Source: Ruminococcus champanellensis 18P13 = JCM 17042 (GTDB taxonomy: Bacteria > Bacillota > Clostridia > Oscillospirales > Ruminococcaceae). From it: DNA of 64,000 nt. The notes under the pieces were generated by a model that did no database searches, was not told the DNA's origin, and was given only the letters and a program-made list of their open reading frames with translations. Shown here in pieces: positions 34,017 to 43,162 of the stretch; position 1 is the first letter of the stretch, and each line of letters opens with the position of its first letter. The translations under genes and the position numbers were made by a program. The DNA lies in the NCBI RefSeq assembly GCF_000210095.1, contig NC_021039.1, positions 2,204,113 to 2,268,112 on the forward strand, given 5' to 3'.

Positions 34017-35744
34017 TTATTCCACAATGGCACCGAACTTGCACTGCTCCATGCAAATGCCGCAGCCTACGCACTGGGTATGGTCGATGACAGCCTTGCC
34101 CTCACGCATGGAAATCGCCGGACATCCCAGCTTCAGACACATCTTGCAGGACTTGCACTTGTCCGCTTCCACATGCAGCGCCGGCTTGTGCTTTACATAT
34201 TTCAGCAGTGCACAGGGACGACGGGAAATAATCACGGAAGGCGCAGCCACTGCCAGCTCTTCCTTGATGGCAGTTTCGGTTTCCGCCAGATGATAGGGAT
34301 CTACCACCCGGACACGCTGAATGCCAATGGCTTTGCAGAGATCCTCCAGGCATACTGCCGCCGCCGGATCCCCCTTCAGGTTCTTGCCGGTGGTGGGATT
34401 CTGCTGATGACCGGTCATACCGGTGATGGAGTTGTCCAGAATGATAACGGTAGAATTGGTAGCGTTGTATGCGATGTTCACAAGACCGGTCATGCCGCTG
34501 TGCATAAAGGTGGAGTCGCCGATGACTGCCACTGCACGCTGCTCGCTTTCAGCGCCTCTTGCCTTGTTGAAGCCGTGAAGCCCGGAGATGGATGCGCCCA
34601 TACAGATGGTGCTGTCCATTGCACACAGGGGCGCAGCCGCACCCAGGGTGTAGCAGCCGATGTCCCCGGAAACGATGCACTTGAGCTTGGACAAAGCATA
34701 GAATACGCCTCTGTGCGGACAGCCAGGGCACATAACCGGAGGACGTACCGGCAGCTGCTCCGGATATGTAGTATATTCCTTCACCTCACCCAGCATCTTT
34801 TCCGCAATGATGGACTGGGACAGCTCTCCGATGTAGCCAAACAGCTCCTTGCCAACCACCTGGATGTCCAGCTTGCGGCAGTGGGTCTCGATGACATCAT
34901 CCAGCTCCTCGATCACATAGATCTTGTCACACTTCGCTGCAAAATCCAGGATCAGCTTCTTGGGCAGAGGGTTCACCATACCCAGCTTCAGATAGGAAAC
35001 CGTATCCCCCAGGGCTTCTCTTGCATACTGATAGGCAATGCCACTGGTGATAACGCCGATCTTGGAAGCATGCATTTCTACCCGGTTCAGAGGGGAGGTT
35101 TCCGCATAAGCAGTCAGCTTTTCCGTGCGCTCCTCCACGACTACGTGACGGCCCTTTGCAAAAGCAGGCATCATGACATATTTCTGGGGGGTCTTTTCGT
35201 AGGGCTTCAGTCCCCCGTCAATCCGGTCACACAGCTCTACAGAGCTCTGAGAATGTGCCACACGGGTGGACATGCGGACGATCACCGGCGCATCAAACTG
35301 CTCGGAGATCTCATACGCCAGCTTTACATATTCCTTGCATTCGCCGGAATCGGAGGGCTCTAGCATAGGCACCTTGGAAGCAATGGCGTGATGCCGGCTG
35401 TCCTGCTCATTCTGGGAGGAGTGCATGCCCGGATCATCCGCCACGGCGATCACCATGCCCCCGTTGACGCCGGTGTAGGATGCTGTGTACAGGGGATCCG
35501 CTGCCACATTCAGACCTACATGCTTCATACCGCAGAAGCTTCTGGCACCGGCAATGGATGCGCCCAGGGCAACCTCCATGGCGACCTTTTCATTGGGTGC
35601 CCATTCTGCATACACCTCGTCATACTTTGCGACTTCTTCTGTAATTTCCGTAGACGGCGTGCCGGGATAGCTTGATACGACCCGGCATCCGCTTTCGTAA
35701 AGCCCTCTGGCGAAGGCTTCATTTCCAAGCATCAGCTTCTTCAT
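34017..35744 (-). CDS. iorA: Indolepyruvate:ferredoxin oxidoreductase, alpha subunit
   Basis: A 575-residue fused subunit. The pyrimidine-side domain is N-terminal, with SYPGTPSTEI at about 26-35. The TPP-binding domain is in the middle, with GDIGCYTLG and a GDSTFMHSG motif. Two 4Fe-4S motifs close the protein: CKSCKMCLKLGCP and CVGCGICMEQC. The enzyme oxidises indolepyruvate, phenylpyruvate or hydroxyphenylpyruvate. The reaction is reversible with strong reductant, so it can also make arylpyruvates from arylacetyl-CoA. ATG 35744 has AAAGGA eight bases upstream. Confidence 0.94.
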   Translation of the reverse strand: MKKLMLGNEAFARGLYESGCRVVSSYPGTPSTEITEEVAKYDEVYAEWAPNEKVAMEVALGASIAGARSFCGMKHVGLNVAADPLYTASYTGVNGGMVIAVADDPGMHSSQNEQDSRHHAIASKVPMLEPSDSGECKEYVKLAYEISEQFDAPVIVRMSTRVAHSQSSVELCDRIDGGLKPYEKTPQKYVMMPAFAKGRHVVVEERTEKLTAYAETSPLNRVEMHASKIGVITSGIAYQYAREALGDTVSYLKLGMVNPLPKKLILDFAAKCDKIYVIEELDDVIETHCRKLDIQVVGKELFGYIGELSQSIIAEKMLGEVKEYTTYPEQLPVRPPVMCPGCPHRGVFYALSKLKCIVSGDIGCYTLGAAAPLCAMDSTICMGASISGLHGFNKARGAESEQRAVAVIGDSTFMHSGMTGLVNIAYNATNSTVIILDNSITGMTGHQQNPTTGKNLKGDPAAAVCLEDLCKAIGIQRVRVVDPYHLAETETAIKEELAVAAPSVIISRRPCALLKYVKHKPALHVEADKCKSCKMCLKLGCPAISMREGKAVIDHTQCVGCGICMEQCKFGAIVE

Positions 35745-35749
35745 TCTTT

Positions 35750-36589
35750 TTATCCTTTCTGATTGTGATAATAATGTTCCAGGATCCACTCCGGCACAGC
35801 ATCCTCCAGGTTGCTGCCAATAACGCCGGTGGCAGCTGCCTTTACCTCATCCCTGGCATTTGCCACAGCATAGCATTCGTCACATCCGGCAAACAGGGAC
35901 AGGTCATTGAGATTGTCCCCAAAGCCGATGATATGCGCAAATCCGTAAGCATGCCGGAGATAATCCACTGCCTGGCGCTTGGAGGCACCTGCCCCGCAAA
36001 GCTCCAGATACCAGGAGTCCCGGTCATACACATCCTTATAAAAGGCATACTGCAAACCGGGCAGGTGCGCAACCGCATCCCGAATCTTCTGGATCCGATC
36101 TTTTTGATCCACCATGGTGATATAGATCGTCCGATCAGACACCGCCTGGGTCAGACTGTCCACCTGGGTAAAGGGGCGGTCAAAGCGCTGGGGCCTTGCT
36201 GCCCGATACGCTTCCATCACCGGATCATCCAAACGGTGATGGAAACAGCCCAGCTCCTGTCCTTCAATCGTATAGAGAAATGCCGGAACCTGCATCTGTT
36301 CCAGAATCTCCGTCACCTGAAGAGCTGTCTGCACTCCGATGGTTTCATAATGCAGATACTGCCGGACATGCATGTCATAGATGCACACCCCGTTCATCAG
36401 CACCACCGGCACGGGCATCTGTACCCGGGACAGAATGCTGCGGACGGATACGATGGAGCGGGCAGTCGCACAGGAGAAAAGCACACCCTCCGCCGACAGC
36501 TGCTGCAGCAGTTGGGTGGAGCGCTCTGACAGGCAGGCATCCGGTGTAAGCAGGGTACCGTCCAGATCAGATATGTATAAGGTCTTCAT
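35750..36589 (-). CDS. Cof-type HAD superfamily phosphatase
   Basis: A 279-residue HAD hydrolase with a C2 cap. Motif I is DLDGTLL (Asp8/Asp10), motif II lies at CATARS (about 40-45), the Lys of motif III follows the cap, and motif IV is GFGDNLNDLSLF. Cof-type members dephosphorylate sugar phosphates, flavin mononucleotide or similar small molecules in the cytosol. The substrate cannot be read from sequence. Its end is five bases from iorA and it follows the NYN protein by 18 bases, so it is part of the same run. Confidence 0.9.
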   Translation of the reverse strand: MKTLYISDLDGTLLTPDACLSERSTQLLQQLSAEGVLFSCATARSIVSVRSILSRVQMPVPVVLMNGVCIYDMHVRQYLHYETIGVQTALQVTEILEQMQVPAFLYTIEGQELGCFHHRLDDPVMEAYRAARPQRFDRPFTQVDSLTQAVSDRTIYITMVDQKDRIQKIRDAVAHLPGLQYAFYKDVYDRDSWYLELCGAGASKRQAVDYLRHAYGFAHIIGFGDNLNDLSLFAGCDECYAVANARDEVKAAATGVIGSNLEDAVPEWILEHYYHNQKG

Positions 36590-36607
36590 GGAGCAGTTCC
36601 TTCCTGT

Positions 36608-37333
36608 TTACTTCTCGTTTCCCTGCAGATCCGCAAAAAATTTCTTCAGACCCCGGTAATAGTCCGTTGCATCCTCGCCGCCGAACTGCCGCTGCAGGGT
36701 ATTGTGAAACTCTGCGGTGGATTCGCTATCAGTCATGCACTGGATGATATCCTTCACCCGATTGGTCTGGATCTCCGGATCGATCTCCAGCAAAAGCTTC
36801 CGGATCGTTTTCACAGTGGGCACAGTCTGCTTTGTCTGTACCGTGATCTGCTTGGGCTGCTTTTTCTGGGATTTCTTTTTGCCGGATTTACCCTCAACCG
36901 GAGCAGGCTGCTGAAGCATGACCGGCTGCGAAACGGTCATCTTCTTCACCGGAACCGATGTTTTATCCGCCAGAGCATCCCGGATGGATGGCTTGATCTG
37001 TACCTTTACCCCCAGCATCTTCTTACAGAACTGCTGCGTCGCCACATAGCCCATATCCCGGCTGATGATATAAAAATCATCCGCACTCTGCTTGGCGATC
37101 AGATAGCCCAGATAGGTAACCAGCTGAAAATCCAGCGCATTCCTGCCGGACTGGTTCAGATTCACCTTTTCCGTCCGAACCGGAGATTGCATGATCTCAT
37201 CCAGAATCTCAAAATTCAGGGTATTGGCAGACTGGCTGTAGAACAGAACCACCCGATCCTCTGCATCAAGCCGGGAGATCCCCGCCAGTCCGAAGGAATT
37301 TACATTCTCATAATCGATCAGAAAAATACGCAT
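36608..37333 (-). CDS. NYN/PIN-like RNase-fold protein with Lys-rich linker
   Basis: A 241-residue protein. The first 115 residues look like a NYN (PIN-like) nuclease domain: IDYENVN at about 6-12 with the first acidic residue, NALDFQLVTYLGYL in the middle, and DFYIISRDMGYV with a further aspartate. Next comes a strongly basic Lys/Gln linker (about 147-175). The C-terminal helical region is about 65 residues and of unknown type. The acidic residues suit a metal-dependent RNase, and the linker suits RNA binding; both are inference. ATG 37333 has AAAGGAGG nine bases upstream. Confidence 0.75.
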   Translation of the reverse strand: MRIFLIDYENVNSFGLAGISRLDAEDRVVLFYSQSANTLNFEILDEIMQSPVRTEKVNLNQSGRNALDFQLVTYLGYLIAKQSADDFYIISRDMGYVATQQFCKKMLGVKVQIKPSIRDALADKTSVPVKKMTVSQPVMLQQPAPVEGKSGKKKSQKKQPKQITVQTKQTVPTVKTIRKLLLEIDPEIQTNRVKDIIQCMTDSESTAEFHNTLQRQFGGEDATDYYRGLKKFFADLQGNEK

Positions 37334-37378
37334 ATTCTTACGCCTCCTTTCCTCGGGCAATGCCCGTGATTGATATCG

Positions 37379-38389
37379 TCAGCGGATTGCACGCACCCCG
37401 GTCAGCCGGATCTCCGGCGTCAGATAACCGGGCTTGGGCTGATGGGTATCGGAGTAATCCGTAGACAGATACTTCTTGTTGTCGTCTGCAAACACGGTGG
37501 CAATGACCGCTTCCTCCCCCAGCAGATCCCCTACCTTCAGAGCGCCCAGGAAGTTTGCGCCGGAGGAGATCCCTACGCCGATGCCCAGCTCCCGTGCCAG
37601 CATCTGTGCCATAAGGATGGAATCCACATCATCCACCGCAACCACAGCGTCCGTTTCCTCCAGCTTGAGGATGGGTGGCACAAACTCGTCGGAAATGCCC
37701 TGGATCCGGTGCTTGCCGGTTTTGTATCCCGTAGACAGGGTTGGTGAATTCTCCGGCTCCAGCGGATACAGCTTGCAGGCAGGATTGGTTTCCCGTAAAC
37801 GCCGCCCGATACCCATCACCGTGCCGCCGGTGCCTACACCTGCCACCACTGCATCCGCTTTCAGACCAATGGAAGAAAGCTGCGCTGCAATCTCAGCTCC
37901 GGTGGTCAGATAGTGGGCGGTGCTGTTATCCTCGTTGGAGAACTGGCAGGGCAGAAATACGCCACCCTTCGCCGCAAGCTCCTCCGTCATGCGGATGGAG
38001 CCCAGAAAGCCTCCCTCCTCCTTGCTGACAAGGCGGATCTCGGCGCCATAGCTGCGGATCAGTCGCATGCGCTCCTGGCTCATCCAGTCCGGCATGTAGA
38101 TCACCACCGGGTGCCCCAGATATCTGCCCACCGCAGAAAAGGCAATACCAGTATTGCCGCTGGTAGCCTCTGCGATCAGATCCCCCGGCTGGATCTGTCC
38201 GGTTTCGTAAGCATGCTTCAGCACATAGAATGCCACACGGTCCTTGATGCTGCCGCTGAGGTTGTAGGACTCCGCCTTGGCATATACCCGACGTGGCTTT
38301 CCCTTATATGTGCAGCTGATCTCCAGCAGGGGTGTGTGACCGATCAGCGGCTGGATCCGGTCAAATAATGCTGCAATCTTCTGTTCCAT
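37379..38389 (-). CDS. Cysteine synthase family PLP enzyme
   Basis: A 336-residue fold-type II PLP enzyme. The PLP lysine is Lys49 in SGSIKDR, the phosphate/substrate loop is TSGNTG (76-81), and the glycine-rich phosphate cup is [15 protein letters not shown]. It is close to O-acetylserine sulfhydrylase (CysK/CysM), which makes cysteine from O-acetylserine and sulfide. The C-terminal extension of about 25 residues beyond the core and the GISDEFVPP motif fit the wider family, so a cystathionine-beta-synthase-like role is possible. Its start codon overlaps the cyclophilin stop (TGATG). Confidence 0.88.
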   Translation of the reverse strand: MEQKIAALFDRIQPLIGHTPLLEISCTYKGKPRRVYAKAESYNLSGSIKDRVAFYVLKHAYETGQIQPGDLIAEATSGNTGIAFSAVGRYLGHPVVIYMPDWMSQERMRLIRSYGAEIRLVSKEEGGFLGSIRMTEELAAKGGVFLPCQFSNEDNSTAHYLTTGAEIAAQLSSIGLKADAVVAGVGTGGTVMGIGRRLRETNPACKLYPLEPENSPTLSTGYKTGKHRIQGISDEFVPPILKLEETDAVVAVDDVDSILMAQMLARELGIGVGISSGANFLGALKVGDLLGEEAVIATVFADDNKKYLSTDYSDTHQPKPGYLTPEIRLTGVRAIR

Positions 38390-38862
38390 CAGTCAATAAC
38401 CGTCACAGACTTCATGATCTGAGGCGTTGTAGGCTTATCGTTGTAGTCCGTTGCAACCTGTGCGATCTCGTCTACCACATCCATACCCTCTATGACCTTG
38501 CCGAATGCAGCATACTGCCCATCCAGGTGGGGCGCATCCTCATGCATGATAAAGAACTGGGAGCCTGCGGAATTGGGCATCATAGACCGTGCCATGGACA
38601 ACACGCCACGGGTGTGCTTCAAATCATTCTTCACGCCGTTTGCGGCAAATTCGCCCTTGATAGACCAACCGGGACCGCCCATACCGGTGCCATCCGGACA
38701 GCCGCCCTGGATCATAAAGCCGGGAATCACCCGGTGGAAGGTAAGGCCGTTATAAAAGCCCTGACGCACCAGCTTCTCAAAGTTTTCACAGGAGATGGGC
38801 GCAATGTCGGGATACAGCTCGATCTTGATCTTTTTCCCGTTTTCCATTTCAATCTGAATCAT
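38389..38862 (-). CDS. Cyclophilin-type peptidyl-prolyl cis-trans isomerase
   Basis: A 157-residue cytosolic cyclophilin without signal peptide. The active-site segments [13 protein letters not shown] (Arg44 region), [24 protein letters not shown] and the central SMARS are present. It speeds proline isomerisation in protein folding. ATG 38862 has AGGAGG eight bases upstream, and a promoter lies at 38907-38935. It is the first gene of a nine-gene run to 31342 that has no visible internal terminator. Confidence 0.93.
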   Translation of the reverse strand: MIQIEMENGKKIKIELYPDIAPISCENFEKLVRQGFYNGLTFHRVIPGFMIQGGCPDGTGMGGPGWSIKGEFAANGVKNDLKHTRGVLSMARSMMPNSAGSQFFIMHEDAPHLDGQYAAFGKVIEGMDVVDEIAQVATDYNDKPTTPQIMKSVTVID

Positions 38863-39202
38863 ACTTCGTTCCTCCTAAAAGTGTGTTGCAAACATATACA
38901 TGATTTATTATAGCACGAACCACATAAATAAGCAACTGTTTCAAGCAAGTCTGACATATTTAATATAAACAACGAATTACTGCGTCTATGTCCATGTGAG
39001 TTCGTTTGTGCAATCAAGAATTGTTGAACCTGCACAATTTAATCCGTCGATTTAAACAATATTTGAAGTTCTCGCATCTTTTTTCGGTTTCTCTATTCCC
39101 TTTTTCTTAATTGTGTAGTATAATAAATTATAAGCATGTGCAACACTACTAAAAACTTCTGTGCATAATGTAAAAGTAATGAAAACGGGGGCTGATCCAA
39201 TC
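38863..39202. other. AT-rich divergent intergenic region
   Basis: No gene seen. It holds the cyclophilin promoter (minus) and a likely -10 box TATAAT at 39119-39124 for the GGDEF gene, without a good -35. The AT-rich stretch 38940-39110 has no strong repeat. Confidence 0.6.
38907..38935 (-). promoter_or_regulatory. Promoter for the cyclophilin-led operon
   Basis: Minus-strand TTGCTT (38935-38930), a 17-base spacer and TATAAT (38912-38907) with an extended TGC. Confidence 0.68.
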
Positions 39203-41143
39203 ATGCAAAAACCACTGAACATCGCTGTAATGGTATCAGGCATTGACGAAGAATACCAGCATGACATCCTGCAGGGCATACACGAATTTGCACGCAATCA
39301 TCACATCAACATCTGTCATTTCATCGCCTTTGGCGGCATGCTGGGCAACCCGAACCACGATGCCGGAGAATACAACATCTTTAATCTGGTAAACTACGAC
39401 AAGCTGGACGGCGCCATCCTTCTGACAAATACCATATGCTCCTCCAGTATGAAGCAGACCATTCTGAACAGTGTGCAGAAATGCGGTCTGCCCACCGCAG
39501 TGATCGACCAGGACATTCCCGGCTGCTACTACATAGGAATTGACAATTACACTGCGATGCATGAGATCGTCAACCATGTGATCGAAGCACACGGCTGCCG
39601 GCGGATCAATTACATTTCCGGCCCCACCAACAACCCGGAAAGCCTGCTGCGTTTACAGGCTTACAGAGATGCGCTAAGCGAGCACCAGATCCCCGTAGAA
39701 GAGGAGCGAATTTTTCACGGTCTCTTCCGGGGGCAGGATGGCAGAGAGGCGGCGGAAGCTTTCCTTTCCTCTGAGCTGGAATTTCCGGAGGCTATTGTCA
39801 GTGCCAATGACAATATGGCACTTTCCGCCCTAATCACCCTGGAAAGCAGAGGGGTTCACTGTCCCCAGGACGTGATCATCACCGGCTTTGACAATATTCG
39901 CTCCGCCCGCAACTGTACCCCGGAGCTGACCTCTGTTTCCCGTCCCCTGACGGAATCCGGCAGACGTGCCTGTGAAATGGTCTATCATCACATCCGGCAG
40001 AAGGGAGAACAGGAGCGCACGGTAATCCTGGACGCCACCCCCGTGCTCACAGAAAGCTGCGGCTGCAAGCACTGTATGAGCGACAGCATCGAGGATTTTA
40101 AGCGGAACAATTACAAGATCATCGAACGGTACAACATTGATGTACGCCGGAACAGCCGTATGGCATGTACGCTGACAGAATCTGACTCCTATGCAAAGAG
40201 CCTTGACAAGCTGAAAGACTGCATCCTGGAGATCAACTGCGAGTCCTTCTACCTGTGCCTGTGTGAAAACTGGGCAGGTACATTCAACAACGCAGAGGAT
40301 GGATCCGCCCCCATGGACTATGCGTTCAACGACTATATCTCCGAAGGCTACTCCCGGAAAATGCAGGTGGCGCTTGCCTACCGGGACGGAAAGTTCCTGG
40401 AGAATGTGCCGGACTTTGAAACCAGTCTGATGCTGCCGGAAATTTATGAGCCTGAGGATGCAGGAAAAACATACTATTTTATGCCCATCCACTTCAGAGA
40501 ACGCTGTCTGGGATACTGCGTGATCTGCAACAGCACCTTCCCGCTGGAAAGCGCAAGCTTTGTATCCTGGGTCATGAATATCAGCAATTCCTTGGAAAAT
40601 GTGCGGAAAATGCGCTGTCTGAGTGCAGTCGTCAAGGAGCTTGACAAGCTGTACATCATCGACAATCTGTCCGGAATCTACAATCGGAACGGATTCAGCC
40701 GGAATACCCAGGAGCTGTACCAGTACTGCCAGGAGCATCGGGTTCCGGTCATGGTCATGTTCCTGGATATGGACGGACTGAAGCACATCAACGATACCTA
40801 CGGACATAAATCCGGTGATGTTGCCATCCGTGCCATGGGACAGTGCCTGAAGCTGGCATGCAAGGACGGAGAGATCTACTCCCGGTTCGGCGGAGACGAG
40901 TTCCTGGTCTTTGCGGTCAATTACACCGAAGAAAAGGCAAAGCTTCTGGAACTGGCAATCCTGGAGGAATTCCGCAATTATAACGAAACCCACAGCAATC
41001 CCTTTGACGTAGAAGCCAGCATTGGCTACCACATTGAAGTCCCCCAGCCGGATATGCCGGTATTTTCTCTGATTACCCTTGCGGATCAGAAAATGTACGA
41101 ACAGAAAAAACGGAAAAAGACATCCCGCTATTTAAGACGATAA
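39203..41143 (+). CDS. Cytosolic LacI-type sugar-binding / GGDEF diguanylate cyclase, copy 1
   Basis: A 646-residue protein without signal peptide or membrane segment. Residues about 5-285 form a type I periplasmic-binding fold like the effector domain of LacI repressors (VSGIDEEYQHDILQGIHEFA, DNMALSALITLESRG, CPQDVIITGFDN), with no helix-turn-helix. A central region (about 290-470) starts with ESCGCKHC and resembles a GAF-like sensor. The C-terminal GGDEF domain has an intact RFGGDEF (about 563), and the inhibitory RxxD site is absent (KxxE-like). It should make c-di-GMP in response to a small ligand, perhaps a sugar. ATG 39203 has GGGGG eleven bases upstream and matches the start of copy 2. 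Confidence 0.85.
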   Translation: MQKPLNIAVMVSGIDEEYQHDILQGIHEFARNHHINICHFIAFGGMLGNPNHDAGEYNIFNLVNYDKLDGAILLTNTICSSSMKQTILNSVQKCGLPTAVIDQDIPGCYYIGIDNYTAMHEIVNHVIEAHGCRRINYISGPTNNPESLLRLQAYRDALSEHQIPVEEERIFHGLFRGQDGREAAEAFLSSELEFPEAIVSANDNMALSALITLESRGVHCPQDVIITGFDNIRSARNCTPELTSVSRPLTESGRRACEMVYHHIRQKGEQERTVILDATPVLTESCGCKHCMSDSIEDFKRNNYKIIERYNIDVRRNSRMACTLTESDSYAKSLDKLKDCILEINCESFYLCLCENWAGTFNNAEDGSAPMDYAFNDYISEGYSRKMQVALAYRDGKFLENVPDFETSLMLPEIYEPEDAGKTYYFMPIHFRERCLGYCVICNSTFPLESASFVSWVMNISNSLENVRKMRCLSAVVKELDKLYIIDNLSGIYNRNGFSRNTQELYQYCQEHRVPVMVMFLDMDGLKHINDTYGHKSGDVAIRAMGQCLKLACKDGEIYSRFGGDEFLVFAVNYTEEKAKLLELAILEEFRNYNETHSNPFDVEASIGYHIEVPQPDMPVFSLITLADQKMYEQKKRKKTSRYLRR

Positions 41144-41179
41144 ATCACTTTCTGAGTTTAACAAATCTTGGAGGGGACA

Positions 41180-43144
41180 ATGAGCAATAAGAAAAAGATC
41201 GCCGTATTTTTATCAGGTCTGGATGAGGAATACCAGAATCAGATCACACAGGGCATCCATGAGTTTGCCGCTGCACACAACATAGATGTACTGCATTTTA
41301 TCGCCTTTGGGGGCATTCTGAACAACGGCAGCTATGATACGGGAGAGTACAACATTTTCCGTTTGCCGAATTTGCAGGAGCTGGACGGGGTCATTCTGCT
41401 GACCAATACGATCGACAGCCCGGAAACCGTCCGGGAGATCATCAGTCAGGTTCGGGCATCCGGCGTGCCTGCTGTCAGTGTGGATGCAGATTACCAGGAT
41501 TTCTTCTCCATCTGCGTGGACAACCACAGTGCCATGGCGCAGATCGTCCGGCATTTTACGAATGAACACGGACTGCGGCGGATCAACTATGTTTCCGGGC
41601 CAGATGATAATCCGGACAGCATTGCACGACTGGCTGCCTACAAACAGGTTCTGGAGGAACACAATATTCCCATCGAGGAAGCTCGCATTTATCACGGCAC
41701 CTTTCAGCGCCGGGATGGCAGAACTGCCGTAGATGTATTTCTCCGTTCCGATCTGCCCATGCCGGAAGCCATTGTCTGCGCCAACGACACCATGGCGGTA
41801 TCCGTGATCGGAGCCCTGAATGCACGCGGCATCCGGGTACCGGGGGATATTATGGTATCCGGTTTTGACAATACCTACAACGCCCGGAATTATGCGCCGG
41901 AGATCAGCTCTGTGGCAAGGCCCCTGGGACAGTGCGGCGCCCTTGCATGCCAATTGCTGTATAACGCCTGGCATGGCGTTCCGCAGACCCGTGTACACAA
42001 ACTGGAAATGCAGCCACGCTTTACGGAAAGCTGCGGCTGTGGTGCCCATTACTGTGATACCATCCGGGATTTCAAAAAGCACAACTACCAGATCCAGGAG
42101 GATTTCAACGTGGACATCTCCCTGTTGAGTCGCATGGCTTGCTCTCTGGTGGAATGTGCCAATTACGAGGAATATATCGAAGCCCTCAAGGAATTTGTGC
42201 TGGAAACCAACTGTGAGGAATTCTACCTGTGCCTTTGCGAAAACTGGCTGGGGCATGCCTTGCCCGCAACCCAGGCGGAACCGGATCCCTCCACAGCCGA
42301 TGCCTGTCTGATCCATGGCTACACCCAGCGCATGCTGGTTCCCCTGTCCTATTATGAGGGGAAATTCCGCTGCCATGAGGATTTCCATGTGGATCAGATG
42401 CTGCCGGCTCTGTATCGGCAGGTGGATCACATGCGCTGCTTCTACTTCGTGCCCCTGCACTTCCGGGAGCATTGCCTTGGGTATTATGCCATCTGCAATA
42501 CCGCATTTCCCATGCGCAGTTCCCTGTTCCATTCCTGGTCATTGAATCTGAGCAATTCTATGGAGAACATCCGGCGCATTATCTACCTGGATCATGCGGT
42601 GCAGGAGCTGGATAAGCTGTATGCAACGGATCCCCTTTCCGGCATTGCCAACCGGAACGGCTTCCGCCGCCAGACCGAGCCTGTTTTCGCACGGTGCATT
42701 GCAGAGAAGCATCCGGTCATGGTCATGTTCATCGACATGGACGGACTGAAAATGATCAACGATACCTATGGACATAAATCCGGGGATATCGCCATCCGCA
42801 GCATGGCGACCATTCTGCATGAATGCTGCACAAACGGAGAAATCTGCTGTCGGTTCGGCGGCGACGAATTCATTGTCTTTGCCGCAAATTATACCCAGCA
42901 GGATGCGGATCGGATGACCGACAGCATTCAGAAAAAACTGGAGGATTACAACCGGGCAACCAGCATGCCCTTTGCCCTGCATGCCAGCAGCGGTTACCAC
43001 ATTGCCGTGCCCACGCCGGATAAATCCCTTTTTGCAATGGTCACCTTGGCGGATACAATCATGTATGCAGAAAAGCGCAAGAAACGCCACTCCAAGTACC
43101 TCAAAAGCAGCAGTTCCATCCGGCAGGATGCCGAATCCAATTAA
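41180..43144 (+). CDS. Cytosolic LacI-type sugar-binding / GGDEF diguanylate cyclase, copy 2
   Basis: A 654-residue paralogue of the preceding gene, in tandem and similar along its whole length. It has the same LacI-type domain (FLSGLDEEYQNQITQGIHEFA, ANDTMAVSVIGALNARG), the ESCGCGAHYC motif and central region, and a GGDEF domain with RFGGDEF (about 560) and no RxxD site (TxxE-like). Differences in the ligand domain suggest the two copies sense different ligands. ATG 41180 has GGAGGGG upstream; the frame from TTG 41168 begins in that RBS. The 36-base gap to copy 1 has no terminator, so one transcript is likely. Confidence 0.85.
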   Translation: MSNKKKIAVFLSGLDEEYQNQITQGIHEFAAAHNIDVLHFIAFGGILNNGSYDTGEYNIFRLPNLQELDGVILLTNTIDSPETVREIISQVRASGVPAVSVDADYQDFFSICVDNHSAMAQIVRHFTNEHGLRRINYVSGPDDNPDSIARLAAYKQVLEEHNIPIEEARIYHGTFQRRDGRTAVDVFLRSDLPMPEAIVCANDTMAVSVIGALNARGIRVPGDIMVSGFDNTYNARNYAPEISSVARPLGQCGALACQLLYNAWHGVPQTRVHKLEMQPRFTESCGCGAHYCDTIRDFKKHNYQIQEDFNVDISLLSRMACSLVECANYEEYIEALKEFVLETNCEEFYLCLCENWLGHALPATQAEPDPSTADACLIHGYTQRMLVPLSYYEGKFRCHEDFHVDQMLPALYRQVDHMRCFYFVPLHFREHCLGYYAICNTAFPMRSSLFHSWSLNLSNSMENIRRIIYLDHAVQELDKLYATDPLSGIANRNGFRRQTEPVFARCIAEKHPVMVMFIDMDGLKMINDTYGHKSGDIAIRSMATILHECCTNGEICCRFGGDEFIVFAANYTQQDADRMTDSIQKKLEDYNRATSMPFALHASSGYHIAVPTPDKSLFAMVTLADTIMYAEKRKKRHSKYLKSSSSIRQDAESN

Positions 43145-43162
43145 AAGAATAGGAAAGAAACC

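Noticed and set aside
39161-39202. Upstream start (GTG) for the first GGDEF gene
   Set aside because: It has no RBS, and the paralogue aligns from the later ATG.
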